Assembly (NCBI RefSeq): GCF_963678635.1
Contig: NC_087064.1
Span: 81,133,526 to 81,197,525, forward strand
Length of the DNA: 64,000 bases
Reading direction: 5' to 3'
Origin: Symsagittifera roscoffensis
Lineage: Eukaryota; Xenacoelomorpha; Acoela; Convolutidae
This document shows, in pieces, positions 52,980 to 64,000 of this stretch. The notes below the pieces were generated by a model. The model had not been told where the DNA came from. It saw nothing but the letters and a program-made list of their open reading frames with translations, and ran no database searches. The number at the start of each line of letters is the position of its first letter. Positions within the stretch are counted from its first letter, which is position 1. The translations under genes were made by a program, and so were the position numbers.

Positions 52980-53763
52980 GCACAATAACGCGATGAGCAC
53001 AATAACGCTAATTTATGTTCGGATGGAGAAAGTTATATGAATTAAAGACAAATTTTAATGTGGCACTAGGTGTTGTCTTCTTTTGTATGTAACCAATATG
53101 TGAAATGGATATGGTACTCGATGTGCTGACTATGATGAAGAAAACTCGAACTAAATTTAAAAGAGTTGGCTTTGTAAATGAAGCCATTCTACTCACGGTC
53201 TTCATGGGACAAAGATGAATCGAAATCTCCTTCATATATCAGAGATCGTAATGCGAAAACTCGCAAAAAAAGAAATCTCGCAATATACAACTCGCAACAA
53301 AAGACAGCTAGCTTTGAACGACAACTCACATTCAAGGACAACTCGCAATATACAACTCAAATCTTAGAGCCGAAACCTGAAACCGAAATTTTAAAGTTAA
53401 TTACCCTTGCGATAAGCAGGGATATTGCAACCGGGTACTGGACTTTTTTCCGTGAAGAACTTTGTTCACAGAACGGACAAATAGTCATTAATACTAACTT
53501 TTCAATATCCACTGATAGGGTATTAGCATGGTCGGTGTATTGGTCGCGAATTAAGTTCTTGTAAAGTAAACGTTTGGTTCCAAAAATGTTCGTTTGATTT
53601 TAGGTTTCTGGAGGACGTTCGACCTTAATTCTGTCAGCTAATTTTTCCCGATGTGCTTTTTTAATTGGTTGATGTTAAATGATAGTGTTTGAACCCGTAC
53701 CAAAAATTAGAAATTTAAAAAAATGAATCAACCTCACAGATTTTTTTCAATTGTTTTTGGAGT
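52980..53763 (+). other. 3' flank of the EF-hand gene and repeat fragment
   Basis: A possible poly(A) signal, ATTAAA, is near 53040. The 128-codon frame at 53178-53564 runs through a dispersed repeat (GATATTGCAACCGGGTACTG... at 53420-53475), so it is not called. Confidence 0.5.
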
Positions 53764-54232
53764 CAATGAACCTAGTTCAGACCCCTATATAGGTCGCGGT
53801 GATTTTTCGTTTTTTTTTTCAGGAAAAGTCTTAAAATTTGTTCAGGCTCAAATTCACTTTTTCGCGGTTTGTCTTTCGATTTCTTTTTAAGTTCAGTTCT
53901 TTTCCTTTGTTAAAAGGAAGGTAAACTCCACTATCGAACAGCAAAAGTGTAAAGATCACAAAAGACGTGATCGACGTCTAGTTTCCAAAGAGTAATTTAA
54001 TTTTCAGATTTCCCAGTGAAATAAAAAATGAACCTATTTATCCAGTTTTTATAAATTGGGTCAATTATATCGAATTATTGCCAATCATTAATTGTATTAG
54101 AAGCTTAAAAGCTTCAGGGGCATTAATTTTTTCTATAAAATTCGAAAGTTGAGATTTTTTTAAATGAAGTCATTTTTGTTTTAAATTGCGTTCATTGACT
54201 CTTTTCCAACTGTCTGTTGGCTATGTCTTAGG
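53764..54232 (+). repeat. Dispersed repeat family A, full copy
   Basis: Runs from CAATGAACCTAGTTCAGACC to TTTTCCAACTGTCTGTTGGC with all family blocks in order, so family A is about 450-470 bp long. Confidence 0.75.
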
Positions 54233-55007
54233 TTGTTGAACAATAAAATCGACACTTTTTTAGTTTGGGTTGTGTAACCGGCTGTGTTTATCTGATTATT
54301 TCTGGTGCATGTATTTGTGTTTGTGAGTTTTTCGCGTAGTTTTTTGTATAATTTCTGGATATCAATTTTTCCCTCAACATCAGATGTATTTTGTTTTTAT
54401 CGCTCTCTTCTTAATTTGCTTGGGTCGGCAGCAATTGCATTTGGTGTATCTGAGATAAAGTAAGTATAAAGTGCTCTTAAATCGAGAAGTTCTTAAAGTC
54501 AATTCGTTCAAAATTTCTGGAAGAGTTTTTCGATTTTAAATGTATCTTGGTTTGCGCTTTTTCCCCAAATTACTTGTTTTATTTCTAAGATTTTGGCTGA
54601 CTTAAGTTTTTTTGAATCTTTTTATTGAGCTTTTTCTGGACACTTTTTTGAACCAATATAAAATTTGACTTAAGGGTTTTTTGGGAAGTTTTTTATTTGC
54701 AATTTAAATTTTTTTTGTTATTCTTTCAGTTCAGTCTCCTCTGTGTAATTTTTTTCTCTAATAAAGATTTGAGTTGTGTCTACTTTTTTTTTCTTTTTTC
54801 TTCTTTGTGCGTTTTACAAAACTTCATCTTGTCTTATCGGAAATTTAATGCAGTGCAGCCAAGTTAGTTGGAAATGGATTAAAGAAATTGCTTGTATATT
54901 TTTCATTTAATTATTTTTCATGATTAAAAGTTCTGCGAAACAGAAATTTCAATTTTTTTCTTTTTGTTTCCAATTTTCAGCATCGCAAGTGGTGCGAGGA
55001 TCGACCT
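54233..55007. other. AT-rich DNA between two family A copies
   Basis: Very T-rich on the plus strand; no gene or defined element is seen. Confidence 0.5.
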
Positions 55008-55430
55008 CGGTAAAAAGTCTTAAAATTTGTTCACGCTCAATTTTGATTTTTCGCGGTTTGACTGGTGATTTCTTTTTGAGATCAGTGCATTTCTATTGTT
55101 AAAAGGAAGGCAAACTCCACTATCGAACAGCAAAATTGTGAAGGTCACGAAAAACATGATTGACTTCTAATTTTGAAAATGGAAAATAATTATCAGATTT
55201 CCCAGCGAAATAAAAGTCAAACCTATTGATCCAATTTTCTCAAATTGGGTTGATTTTAACAAAATAGTGTCCATCAAAAATTTCTACCAATTCAAAGAGC
55301 TTAAGGCCATCTAATTTTTAAGTCGAATTTCAAAAGTTGAAGATTTTTGAAAAAACAAGTCGGTATTTTTCTGTTTCCTTGCGTTCATTTCTCTTTTCCA
55401 ACTGTCAGTTGGCTATGTTATATGTTTATT
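55008..55430 (+). repeat. Dispersed repeat family A, 5'-truncated copy
   Basis: Begins inside the family at GTAAAAAGTCTTAAAATTTG and ends at AACTGTCAGTTGGCTATG. Copies truncated at the 5' end only, here and possibly elsewhere, would fit a retroposed origin. Confidence 0.7.
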
Positions 55431-56870
55431 TTTTGTTATAACAATTTCGAGAGCAAGTGTCTTGTAATCGGGAACTAGACTATTTCCCCCGTATACAACT
55501 TTTTCTATACATCTGCACAAAATTGTGAAGTTGCTTTGTTAGTGAACCTTTTCGAGGCCTTTTTGCAACTTCGAGACCTTTTTCCACGTGGCCTAGAGGT
55601 AACGCGGATGCCTTTGTACCCTAAGGTCTGGGGTTGGAGTGCCGGTCGGACCTTGTTTTGTTTCAGTTTGTATGAAATTAGAATTGTTTTCAGGAAAAAT
55701 TGAATTTTCGGACTTTCTTGGGTCTGCTTATGGTATGTCGGCTGCCACATCGGGAATTTTTTTTGTGCTGTCAGCCATTTTCTCCTGTAATTTCTAACTT
55801 GAATAATCCTTTGTATAATTTCCTTGGTTTGCCTGTTTTCGCTTAAAAGTTTTATCGACCTAAATGGTTTCGGCTTTTTTTTTCCATCTGCATAATTATC
55901 TCATTTTGTGTCGCTTCAAAGGCAAAAAATGAAAAATGTCAGTTATGTCTAATTTGCAAACTTTCTACGCGTTTGCATTGCTCTCATCACATCACCCACA
56001 AAAAAAAACGAGACTAATTTAAAGAATTTTTTTAATGAATGTTGTCAAAAAATGCTGAGCTACTTGCACAGCAAACGGCTATCCATTTTTTTTGCATTAA
56101 TTTTTTTCTGTCGCAGGCATAAGTTACAATTTATCAATCTTTCGCTGTGTCAACAAATTACTTTTACTTCAAAAATATCTCAATGAAATTCCGATTCTCT
56201 GAAAAAAATCGTATTTGAAATTTGCAAAAAGAAGTCATGCTTCTTCTCTGACATTTTGTGCAACTTTGTAGCATTTATTCAAAATAACAGAATAAGCATT
56301 GGCAAATAGCTGTATCGACAGTTTTTGTACTAATGGTTCGTAAAACTGTGCGAGAAGAGAATGATTCGAATAACTCTTTGATGCGCGATCATACTAAAAA
56401 AAGACCATATGAGATCACTAGCATTACGTAAGATGATTCAAACTATCAGAAAGAGTTTTTCGAAAACCCATCGTGTGAGGTACATTTTTCCATTAAACTT
56501 TACAAACTTTGTTGACGTGATCTCAAACGTTCAGTTCCTTGTCTTTTAGAAAGCAAAGATAATTAAAGCTACTTGTCTAACCAATATTATCACTACAAGT
56601 GCCACAGAACCTGAACTCGATGTCTTTTTGTTGTATTTGTAATTTGTGTCGATTTTGAGTCCGATGAGCTTAAAGTTGGATATTTTATCTAGCACACGCC
56701 AATGTCCACGGCTCATCAAGTTTCAGGATAATTCTTCAATTCCCAATTAAACAAGTTGTTTGCAATTAATCAATAATATCAAAAGCTTTTCGGAATAAAC
56801 AAAAAGAGCTATGCCTTTTTTTTAAACTATCCGAATTTCTAACGAAATGCACAGTTTCAATCAAAATATT
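55431..56870. other. Repeat debris with a tRNA-like segment
   Basis: At 55583-55650 GTGGCCTAGAGGTAACGCGG resembles an A-box region and GGGGTTGGAGTGCC a weak B-box. It is preceded by the GACTATTTCCCCCGTATAC block also found before the 40836 segment. Near 56060 is the family with GCTACTTGCACAGC. No gene is seen. Confidence 0.45.
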
Positions 56871-56871
56871 A

Positions 56872-57602
56872 CAGTGCTGATTTAAATTAACCGGACAAAA
56901 CGAATAAAATTTGAAATCTCAAACGCGTTTTTCTCAAATTGGGTTAAAATTAGACAAAAAATGACGGGAACAAAAATTGCTTAGATTTTCACCAGAATTA
57001 ATATGGTGTAGTTTTTTCTCCAAAATTCTCAACCCAAATGTTACCCCAAAAATGGGTCATTTTGGCTTTTTACAATTAATCAAAAATTACACTGAAACTA
57101 GTTTTTTAATTGATGAGAAATATATATCACAAGAAGCCTCTTACACAGCCCAACAAAGTTCCAGAAAAGTTGAATCTCCAAAAATTTGAGTAAATTGTTT
57201 TAAGTTTGTTTTTAAGTTAAGATTTTAGGTTTTATATAGTAAAATCACATTTCTTGACTATCACGCAAAAATATTTTCTCTTATACAGGTTTTTGGAGAT
57301 TTAACTCTTCTAGAACTTTGTTGGGCTGTGTAAGAGGCTTCTTGTGATATATATTTTTTATCAATTAACAAAGTAGTTTCAGCGTAATTTTTGATTAATT
57401 GAAAAAGCCAAAATGACCCGTTTTTGGGGTAAAATTTTGGTTGAGAATTTTGGAGAAAAAAATTGCACAATATTAATTCTGATGAAACCATAAGCAACTT
57501 TTGTTCTCTTCATTTTTCGTCTAATTTTAACCCAAATTCAGAAAAATGCGTTTGAAAATTCGAGTTTTGTTTATTTTGTCCGGTTACTTTAAATCAGCAC
57601 TG
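56872..57602. mobile_element. TA-flanked foldback element, copy 2
   Basis: 731 bp between TA dinucleotides, starting CAGTGCTGATTTAAATTAAC and ending in its inverted form. It has the same ends and architecture as the copy at 30743-31478. The outer arms of the two copies match, but the inner arm segments differ between copies while matching within each copy. Confidence 0.9.
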
Positions 57603-57604
57603 TA

Positions 57605-58519
57605 TTAGGATTGATCAAATTAACCGTTCTAGCCTTGAGAAGCTTCATATGTTTTTGAACTAAAATTGATTGACAAACTAATTCGTAAAGGTCTGCATTC
57701 GTAAAGATCGTCAGCATTCCGGGACTTGTGAATGGCGGAAACTCACGCCTCATGCAATCTGTTTTTTAATGCTATCAATAAAAATTAATTCAAGTAGAAT
57801 TGGATGACTGACATGAACAGTCTTACCGTTTCTATGCGGAATTTATTTTAACGACACGCTACCCCAAATTCCGAATTGTTAAGAATGCCAAAATTTCCTG
57901 TTAAGCCACGGCTATTTAGTACTTGTTTCGATTAAATATAATGGTCTATCAAGTTCGCACTTTGAGATGTTTTTTGTTGCCTCGCAATTTGCGACAATTA
58001 AGTCGAAAAATAATAGGCTGGTCTCTAAAAATGTTCGGGGTCGACTCTAGGAAAGCAAATCAAAAATTTAATCTCCAGAAACATCTTCTCCCACTGTCTG
58101 AATAATGTCGAACTGAAAGTTGAAACTATTAGGAAGTTGTTCAAGGTGCATAGCCAGGGCCTGTGTATTCAACATAGGTTGTAAACCTTTTTATGTACAT
58201 CAACTATCGATACAATTGAGTTGTGAAAAATCAGTGACGAACTTAATTGTTCAAGTTTGATTTCTTCCCACTTTATATATTCCTCCTTTGTTGTTTCAGA
58301 TATGTGTATTCTTCTGGGATATATTTTTAAGTGAGTTAATTAACAAATATTTTTTTAAATAAAATATAATTAAGCTACGCTTGCCGCGGTTATTTATTTA
58401 TTATCTTTCATTTCGAAATTTTCTGAACGCATCTGTATTTATCTCAGGAGATCCTGAATAAGCTGTTCGATAAATTCCATGAAAATTATGTAGTATGAAA
58501 AAACAACTGATCTGTAAGA
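57605..58519. other. AT-rich intergenic DNA
   Basis: No gene, RNA or defined repeat is visible. Confidence 0.45.
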
Positions 58520-58727
58520 GGATCTATTAACAATTGCCCTCCCGTTGGTACCTACTTGAGAATTGCCACCCCTTTTAATAAAAGCAGTAAATTAGCGCTA
58601 GAGCTTTGTATTGAGACTTCTAATTTTGCTGCAATCTGATTGGTCGAAAATGCGTTATATTAATCTACTTAACAATTGCCCCCCCTTCTTCAAAGAGGGG
58701 GGGGGGGGGTAATTGCTAAGTAGATCC
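58520..58727 (+). mobile_element. Small element with G/C-run hairpins, copy 1
   Basis: About 208 bp bounded by GGATCTA and TAGATCC. It holds CTTAACAATTGCCCCCCC facing GGGGGGTAATTGCTAAG and a CAATCTGATTGGTCGAAAATGC core. An inverted copy lies at 59109-59290. Confidence 0.75.
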
Positions 58728-59108
58728 CTGTGAGATTTTAGTCTTTTTTGATACTTGAAATATTTTTTGATATTGCATCATTATTTCTCCTTGAATTTTG
58801 TGGAGGAGCTCGACCGTTCATTCGCTTGATCCAAAATATTTCAGATAGGGCTTTAGAAATTTACTTAATTTTTCTGACACGGTTGTCCACTTTTATCCGC
58901 TTTGGCTTGTTCTAACGAATCATCAATGGTTGTTTATCCATAATGACACGTGGAACAACACAGTTTGGTTCATCAGCCCAGGTCTGTGAATGGTTGTTTT
59001 ACGTAAACGTTTTCAAATATTTCCCATTCTAATCATTTTATTTCCATCATCGTATAAACGGTGCTCTTCAAAAAAAGCGGTATTCCTCCTCGTGAATTTC
59101 GCAAATAA

Positions 59109-59290
59109 GGATCTACTTAACCATTGCCCCCCCCCCTTTCTCAAAAAGGGGGGTAATGGTTAGGTAGGTTAAAATAACGCATTTTCGACCAATCAGATTG
59201 CTGTAAAATTCGAGTTTTAAGGAAAAAGCTCTCTATTAATTAGTGCTATTTTCAGCTTTTATTAATAGGGTGGCAATTCTTAAGTAGATC
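59109..59290 (-). mobile_element. Small element with G/C-run hairpins, copy 2, inverted
   Basis: Reverse complement of the 58520 element with the same GGATCTAC ends and the shared core GCATTTTCGACCAATCAGATTG. The 380 bp between the copies is unrelated AT-rich DNA. The pair could fold into a long stem in RNA. Confidence 0.75.
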
Positions 59291-62200
59291 CGAAAATAAT
59301 ACAGAAATGTCTTTCGCCCCAAAAATACGTTTTTTTTTCAATGATATTTAATATATTTAGCTGTAATGGTTGCATCTTATTTAAATGCTTTAAAGTAATT
59401 TTTATAATGTCAGGCATGTTGAATAAATCTCTGCTGTAAGTAAAGTGCGTCTCCTTCATCTCGAAATTGCGACGGAACAGTCTTTCTTTCCCTCGTTTTA
59501 GAGTTGGAACCAAAATAATGGTACTTGAAAATAAAAGCCGTGACTGAAGAGTAATTTTTTATGCTTCAACAAGGCTGGAAAAATACCATATGCCGTAGAA
59601 ATTTGTTCAAATTGCAGCATTAATTAGAGTCTTCTTGCCTTCCCTAGTGTGCTTTTCTTCTTATTTCGTTTTCTTTTTGGAACGCTTATCTTATTCAGAA
59701 TTGGTTGGGGTTTGTTTTATCAATTGTACTGATTGGCATTTATTTTCACATTCGATTTTTGCATCCGGGTATAATGTAATCGGCAAAATCATGCATTTTT
59801 ACAAAAATTATAGATCTTTTTCAGTTATTTTGAATATTTTATTAGAGTTCTAATGTGCGAGCTTTTGCAGAGGCTTTTTTTCCCGCTATGGGGAATAGCG
59901 ATGTATAAAACCTGAAATATTTTTGACGGCATATTTTTTATAATTCAATTTGAATATATTATCCTTACCCTTGTAGTTTTTCTGGCTTGACTGACTTTTT
60001 TACCTTTATTCACGAAATGGTCAATTTTACCATGCTTGTTATTATTGTCTAAAGGCTTATTTCTTCGTTTCTACTAGCGCCGTTTCTGTTCAATCGGGGT
60101 ATTTATTTATGGATACACAACGGCCGAAAAATGGAATCAAACTTTGAAAAACTGCTAACTTTTTTTGCTTCTTTTTCGGGTTACTATTCGTTGGCTTAAA
60201 TGCCAAAATTAGTTTAAGATTAAGTTTGACAGAACTGTTTTATTGAAGTTATTGAATTTTTTGTTGCATGCAGTTTTTTTGTAGTAGTTTTTTTTTGTTT
60301 TCATTTACTCCTGCAATATCCAACTCTACCACCCTTGACTTCGTAAAATTTCTTTTTAAATTTTTATGCTTAAAAAATTTCAGCCCAAATGATTTCGCTT
60401 TGTATTTCATCCGCGCTTCCTAATCTAATTTTGAGTGGTTCGAGTGCGACATAACTTGTGTGTTTTCCTATGGATCGCAGAAAACAATAAAAGTTTCAGA
60501 ATAGATTTTATAATTCAAAATTTTTCATGACAACAATTGTTTTTTGCTGAAAAATTGTTTTTGAATTTTGTTTAAACGCCGTCGAATCTGTTTCTGGACG
60601 AGTTTTCCGCAAATAGAACATCATTCAAGGCGATTTTTTGAAGTTTTTTTTAGTTGTTGTTTCTTCGAAAAGTGGCTCTTCTTTGCTTTCCTGTCTGCTA
60701 GCTTGCAATGCTGTTTTGTGGTATCGCAAGCGATGCTAAGCTCCGCTTCGCCTCTGTGAAATTTCCTTCCCCCCTTTGGTACTCAGTAACGAATTGCCGC
60801 CTCTATAATGAGTAGTTCATCAGTTAAGCATATGCCATTTTTGTTCCTAGTAGCGAATCACCCTTTACAAAAGGGGGAATTGTGATAGAGGTCCGTTCTA
60901 CCTCTCTTGGAATAGGGCAATTTATCTTACCAGCAAAAGATTTTTATACATTATTCAAAACAGAGTTCTTTTCAACCGAACTCTCTTAAATTAGTGCTCA
61001 GTTTCTGAGTACTGCAATAATTCAATCCGCCTGGGTTTCAAATCCCGTATGCGGTAATTTTTCTCGATGCTTTTTTGTAGCCTCTTCTCTTGCATTTTAA
61101 AGTTGATTTTCAGTATGTTTTTTTATTGTTTGCGAATTGCAGCGTCGACTCAAATTAACAAATTTTTAGAGCAAAGAAAACAATAAAAAAATTGATCAAT
61201 CAGAAAATCAAGCTTGATTTTGAACTGACAGAAATCAAGAAGATCAGATAGAAATCAAAACGAAAGCCATGAAATGGGCAAAAAAAACTGAGATTTTTTT
61301 TCTGATTATATTAAAACGCGGTTTGTAAGATCGAGAAATGTTCTCGAATAAAAAAAAGGCTGCTCAACATATTAACATTAAAAATTTCAAAAAAATTGAG
61401 GATTTCAGCGCGCCTTTTGACAGCGCATTAAATTTAGACGAAGTTGTTAACCGGTACAAAGTTCTAGCGCCCCATTATGAAAGACTTGCTATCACAATGT
61501 AACAAAGCTGCCAATATGTGAAGACTAATAAATGAAGCAGCAACCAGAAAAAAATGCATTGAAAGATAAAATTTGGAAAAAGATCAAAATATTAATTATG
61601 GACAACTAAAAAAATTGATTAGTATTTCAATTTAATTTAACTGGGAACACTTGTGAAGTTTTTTTTGATGAAAAATGACCAAAGCACTGTGACAAAACGA
61701 GAAAAACGGTAAAAAAAACTTTAAATCTACTGCTTTGCAAGTTTTCCTGTAACAAGATTTGTAGAACGCGTATCAATTTTCTCAAACTGCATGAAATATT
61801 AGCTTAAGCTAACTGATGTTTAAAATGTTTATAAGCCTTGCGATAAGCTAGGGTATTGCATTCGGTTACTAGACTTTTTTCCCGTAAATAACTTTTTTCA
61901 CAGGATGACTGAAGTTTGGGCATCTCCTTCTGCAATTCCATTTCTACCCAAGTGTAACTAAGTTGCAAGTGTAACAGCTGTAGTACATTTGGCTTAAAAC
62001 TACTGAAGTTATACTTGTTTTACTGCTGAAAACATTTTAAGATGTAAGTTGATTTTTTGCCGGCTTTGTTGATTTCGTCCCAATTTTCGTCGGCTTACTT
62101 GCTGGGTTTTTAATTTTTGTATTTTTAGATTTATTTTTCTACTACTTTTTTTTCTTCATTTTCATGAGGGTAAATTTCATTCATGGTTTCCTGGTTTTAA

Positions 62201-62762
62201 TAGGCGCCAAATTTTTCAGTTATAATTTAAAGTTTTTTCAAATTTTCTGTTCGACATTTTAGTGCTTGAAATTTTCAGTTTTTTCAAATGCATGGTTTCT
62301 GATTTTTGTTCGGCATCGTTTAGATTTGAGCAATTTTATTTAAAATCAATTTAAGTAGATGGCTTAATGTTTTTGTTTCAAAATTTCAAAAAAGTTGATT
62401 AATTTCCTGAACTGTTTTGTCTATAGAGCAGTTTGGCGGCAATTTTTGCACGGTTCTACAAATGTAGTTTTTTTTTCGGCTAAAGTTTTTTAATATATAT
62501 GTTTTACCTGCTTTGTACTTGAGAGAGCTAGTGTCTTGTAATCGGTCACAAGACTTTTTTCCGGTAAACAATTTTTCGTTTAAATTTTCAGCTTGCTTTT
62601 TGACTGAACCTTAACTACTTCCTGGTTTCTTCTCACCTGGTCTAGAGTTAACATATTTGCCTTCGCATCCCAAGTACTGGATATCAAGTCATTTGCATAT
62701 TTAACGAAAGAATTTTTTCACGCTTAAGCGATATCATATTTTGCATTGCGTAGAGAAGTCCA
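59291..62762. other. Repeat-rich AT DNA, no gene seen
   Basis: A diverged relative of the G/C-run element may lie at 60763-60900 (CCCCCCTTTGGTACTCAG facing AAAGGGGGAATTGTGATAG). tRNA-like remnants lie near 61010-61070 (GGGTTTCAAATCCC) and 62633-62700. Blocks of the CTAGACTTTTTTCCCG family occur at 61868 and 62547. No coding feature is supported. Confidence 0.45.
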
Positions 62763-63440
62763 TCCATTATATATTTCAATGCAGGCTTCACTATCTCCTC
62801 ATGTTTATGTTTTTCAACAAATTATTTTGGATGTTAACGAAAGAATTTTTTCAACTTCAAGCTATATCGTATATTGCTATGCTTGAAAAAATTTCAGAGT
62901 TCTTCCGCTTGAATCCAGTGTTTTTTCACCGAGTTTACTTTTAGCAACCCAATACTGGTATGCTCTGAGGGCTACCCCAGGATTTGCGAGTTGGGGCTCC
63001 GAATACGAATACCCAAATCTTTTTAGCTTACGAGATACGACGTTCATGATTTTTATGAAAATTTTCAAAGCTATTGTTAAGTGCTGTCAGAGTACTCTCA
63101 GGCGGTGCAAATCTTGCTTTGGGTTTTCGCCATTTGACGTTTTTCAAGAGTATTCAAAATGTTTCAAAGTTAGGAACTCCCAACCTATAGCGGAGTGGTA
63201 CTCTCAGAGGTCGCAGATGTCCCCAATGTCTTTTGCTGGAGTCATCTTATTTTCTGAGATATTCCGCTTTTATGCTTTTTCAAAAGTTTTCAAAAAAATA
63301 GATCTAAAACTTCACTAAGTTTGAACTACCTAACACTGTGGCGTGGTGCTCTAAGTTTACTCTAAGGGTGTTTTTCTGTACTCCAAAGATAACTGCTCAA
63401 TGCTTTTCTCATATATTTACACCGAAGACTTTAGTCAAGG
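62763..63440 (+). mobile_element. Second copy of the tandem-repeat Helitron (5' end and about three units; 3' end not identified)
   Basis: Starts TCCATTATATATTTCAATGC after a host A and continues with CAGGCTTCACTATCTC, matching the start of the 50877 element. AGCTATATCGTATATTGC and the GTTTACTTTTAGCAACCC boundary follow, then diverged 165-bp-type units (about 62945-63400). I find no CTAG with upstream hairpin, so the 3' end is lost or too diverged. Confidence 0.65.
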
Positions 63441-63559
63441 TGTTATGGTATCGTGTAACGGGTTTTTTTTTTTAATGTTGTCTGTTGTCAAGTGTCGACA
63501 AATAACGTCCACAGTTATCAATTATCATGTGGGCTGGACTATATCGCGCTATGTCACGT

Positions 63560-63883
63560 GATTGCGTATGTTTGTTTCTTTATTTGTTCATCTTTATTTA
63601 TTTAATTATCTGTTCTTCTATTTATTTAATTATGTTTAGTTTGCTTATATTTATTTATAACTTATGTATGTACATATTTATTTTTGTTTATTTTTATCAC
63701 GTGTTTTGTTTATTTAATTAATTATTCTTTCTTTCATTTAGTTTTGCTTTTATTATTTCTGCGTGCGTATTTATTTAATTTATTTATTTTCATTTATTTA
63801 TATTATGGGTCTGTTTGTTTGGTTATTTGTTCATATATATTTTTTCATGTCTATTTAATTATTTGTACATTTCACTTTTGCTT

Positions 63884-63914
<31 letters not shown>

Positions 63915-64000
63915 TGTATTTATTTATGTTTTTATTTATTTATTTATGTATTGATTTATTTTTTTATTGCTTATTTATTTATCAGGTGTGTTTTGTTTAT
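63560..64000. repeat. (TTTA)-rich low-complexity tract
   Basis: Imperfect ATTT/TTTA tetranucleotide repeats, purest at 63885-63915, running to the window edge. Open frames here are by-products of the repeat. Confidence 0.9.

Noticed and set aside
53178-53564. 128-codon open frame after the EF-hand gene
   Set aside because: The second half lies in a dispersed repeat also present at 43620, 61836 and elsewhere. No family features.

Overview
This window is animal nuclear DNA. The host genes carry GT-AG introns and match animal families: ribosomal protein L11, a PAF-acetylhydrolase 1b catalytic-type subunit, NR2C2AP, SMIM15, kappaB-Ras and a troponin C-like EF-hand protein. Intergenic DNA is very AT-rich and full of repeats. 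The phylum cannot be fixed from the sequence. An invertebrate is likely, because the genes are compact and several start codons lie just downstream of 3' splice-site-like AGs, as in animals with spliced-leader trans-splicing.

Positions 1 to about 22000 are dominated by one giant Ty3/gypsy-type retroelement, more GC-rich than the rest and with all reading frames open. A 13/14-bp minisatellite lies in its 5' leader. ORF1 (2936 codons) encodes a coiled-coil Gag with two zinc knuckles, then protease, reverse transcriptase, RNase H and integrase. Its C-terminal extension ends in a macro-domain-like fold. ORF2 (809 codons) has a coiled coil and an SGNH hydrolase domain with all catalytic residues. 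ORF3 (2141 codons) follows in the same frame after one TAA and begins with a second, altered SGNH-like domain; the rest is unrecognised. A polypurine tract and a hairpin follow ORF3. No direct repeat of the 3' noncoding part is visible at the left edge, so the 5' LTR is probably outside the window.

Positions 22.8 to 40.5 kb hold a co-oriented run of host genes, some closely spaced: RPL11, PAFAH1B-like, NR2C2AP, SMIM15, kappaB-Ras-like and a single-pass membrane protein of unknown family. Their introns carry a dispersed AT-rich repeat family and a TA-flanked foldback element. A possible small two-exon gene lies at 48.5-49.4 kb, and the EF-hand gene at 49.9-53.0 kb. The second intron of the EF-hand gene contains a complete non-autonomous Helitron with internal tandem repeats of about 165 bp. 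A second copy starts at 62763.

The stretches 40.5-48.5 kb and 53-64 kb are repeat debris: tRNA-like (SINE) segments, diverged dispersed families, a second foldback element, an inverted pair of small elements, a 39-bp-arm hairpin and a terminal (TTTA)-rich low-complexity tract. No tRNA, rRNA or CRISPR feature was found. The strongest candidate for something undescribed is the retroelement with its macro-domain and SGNH cargo.
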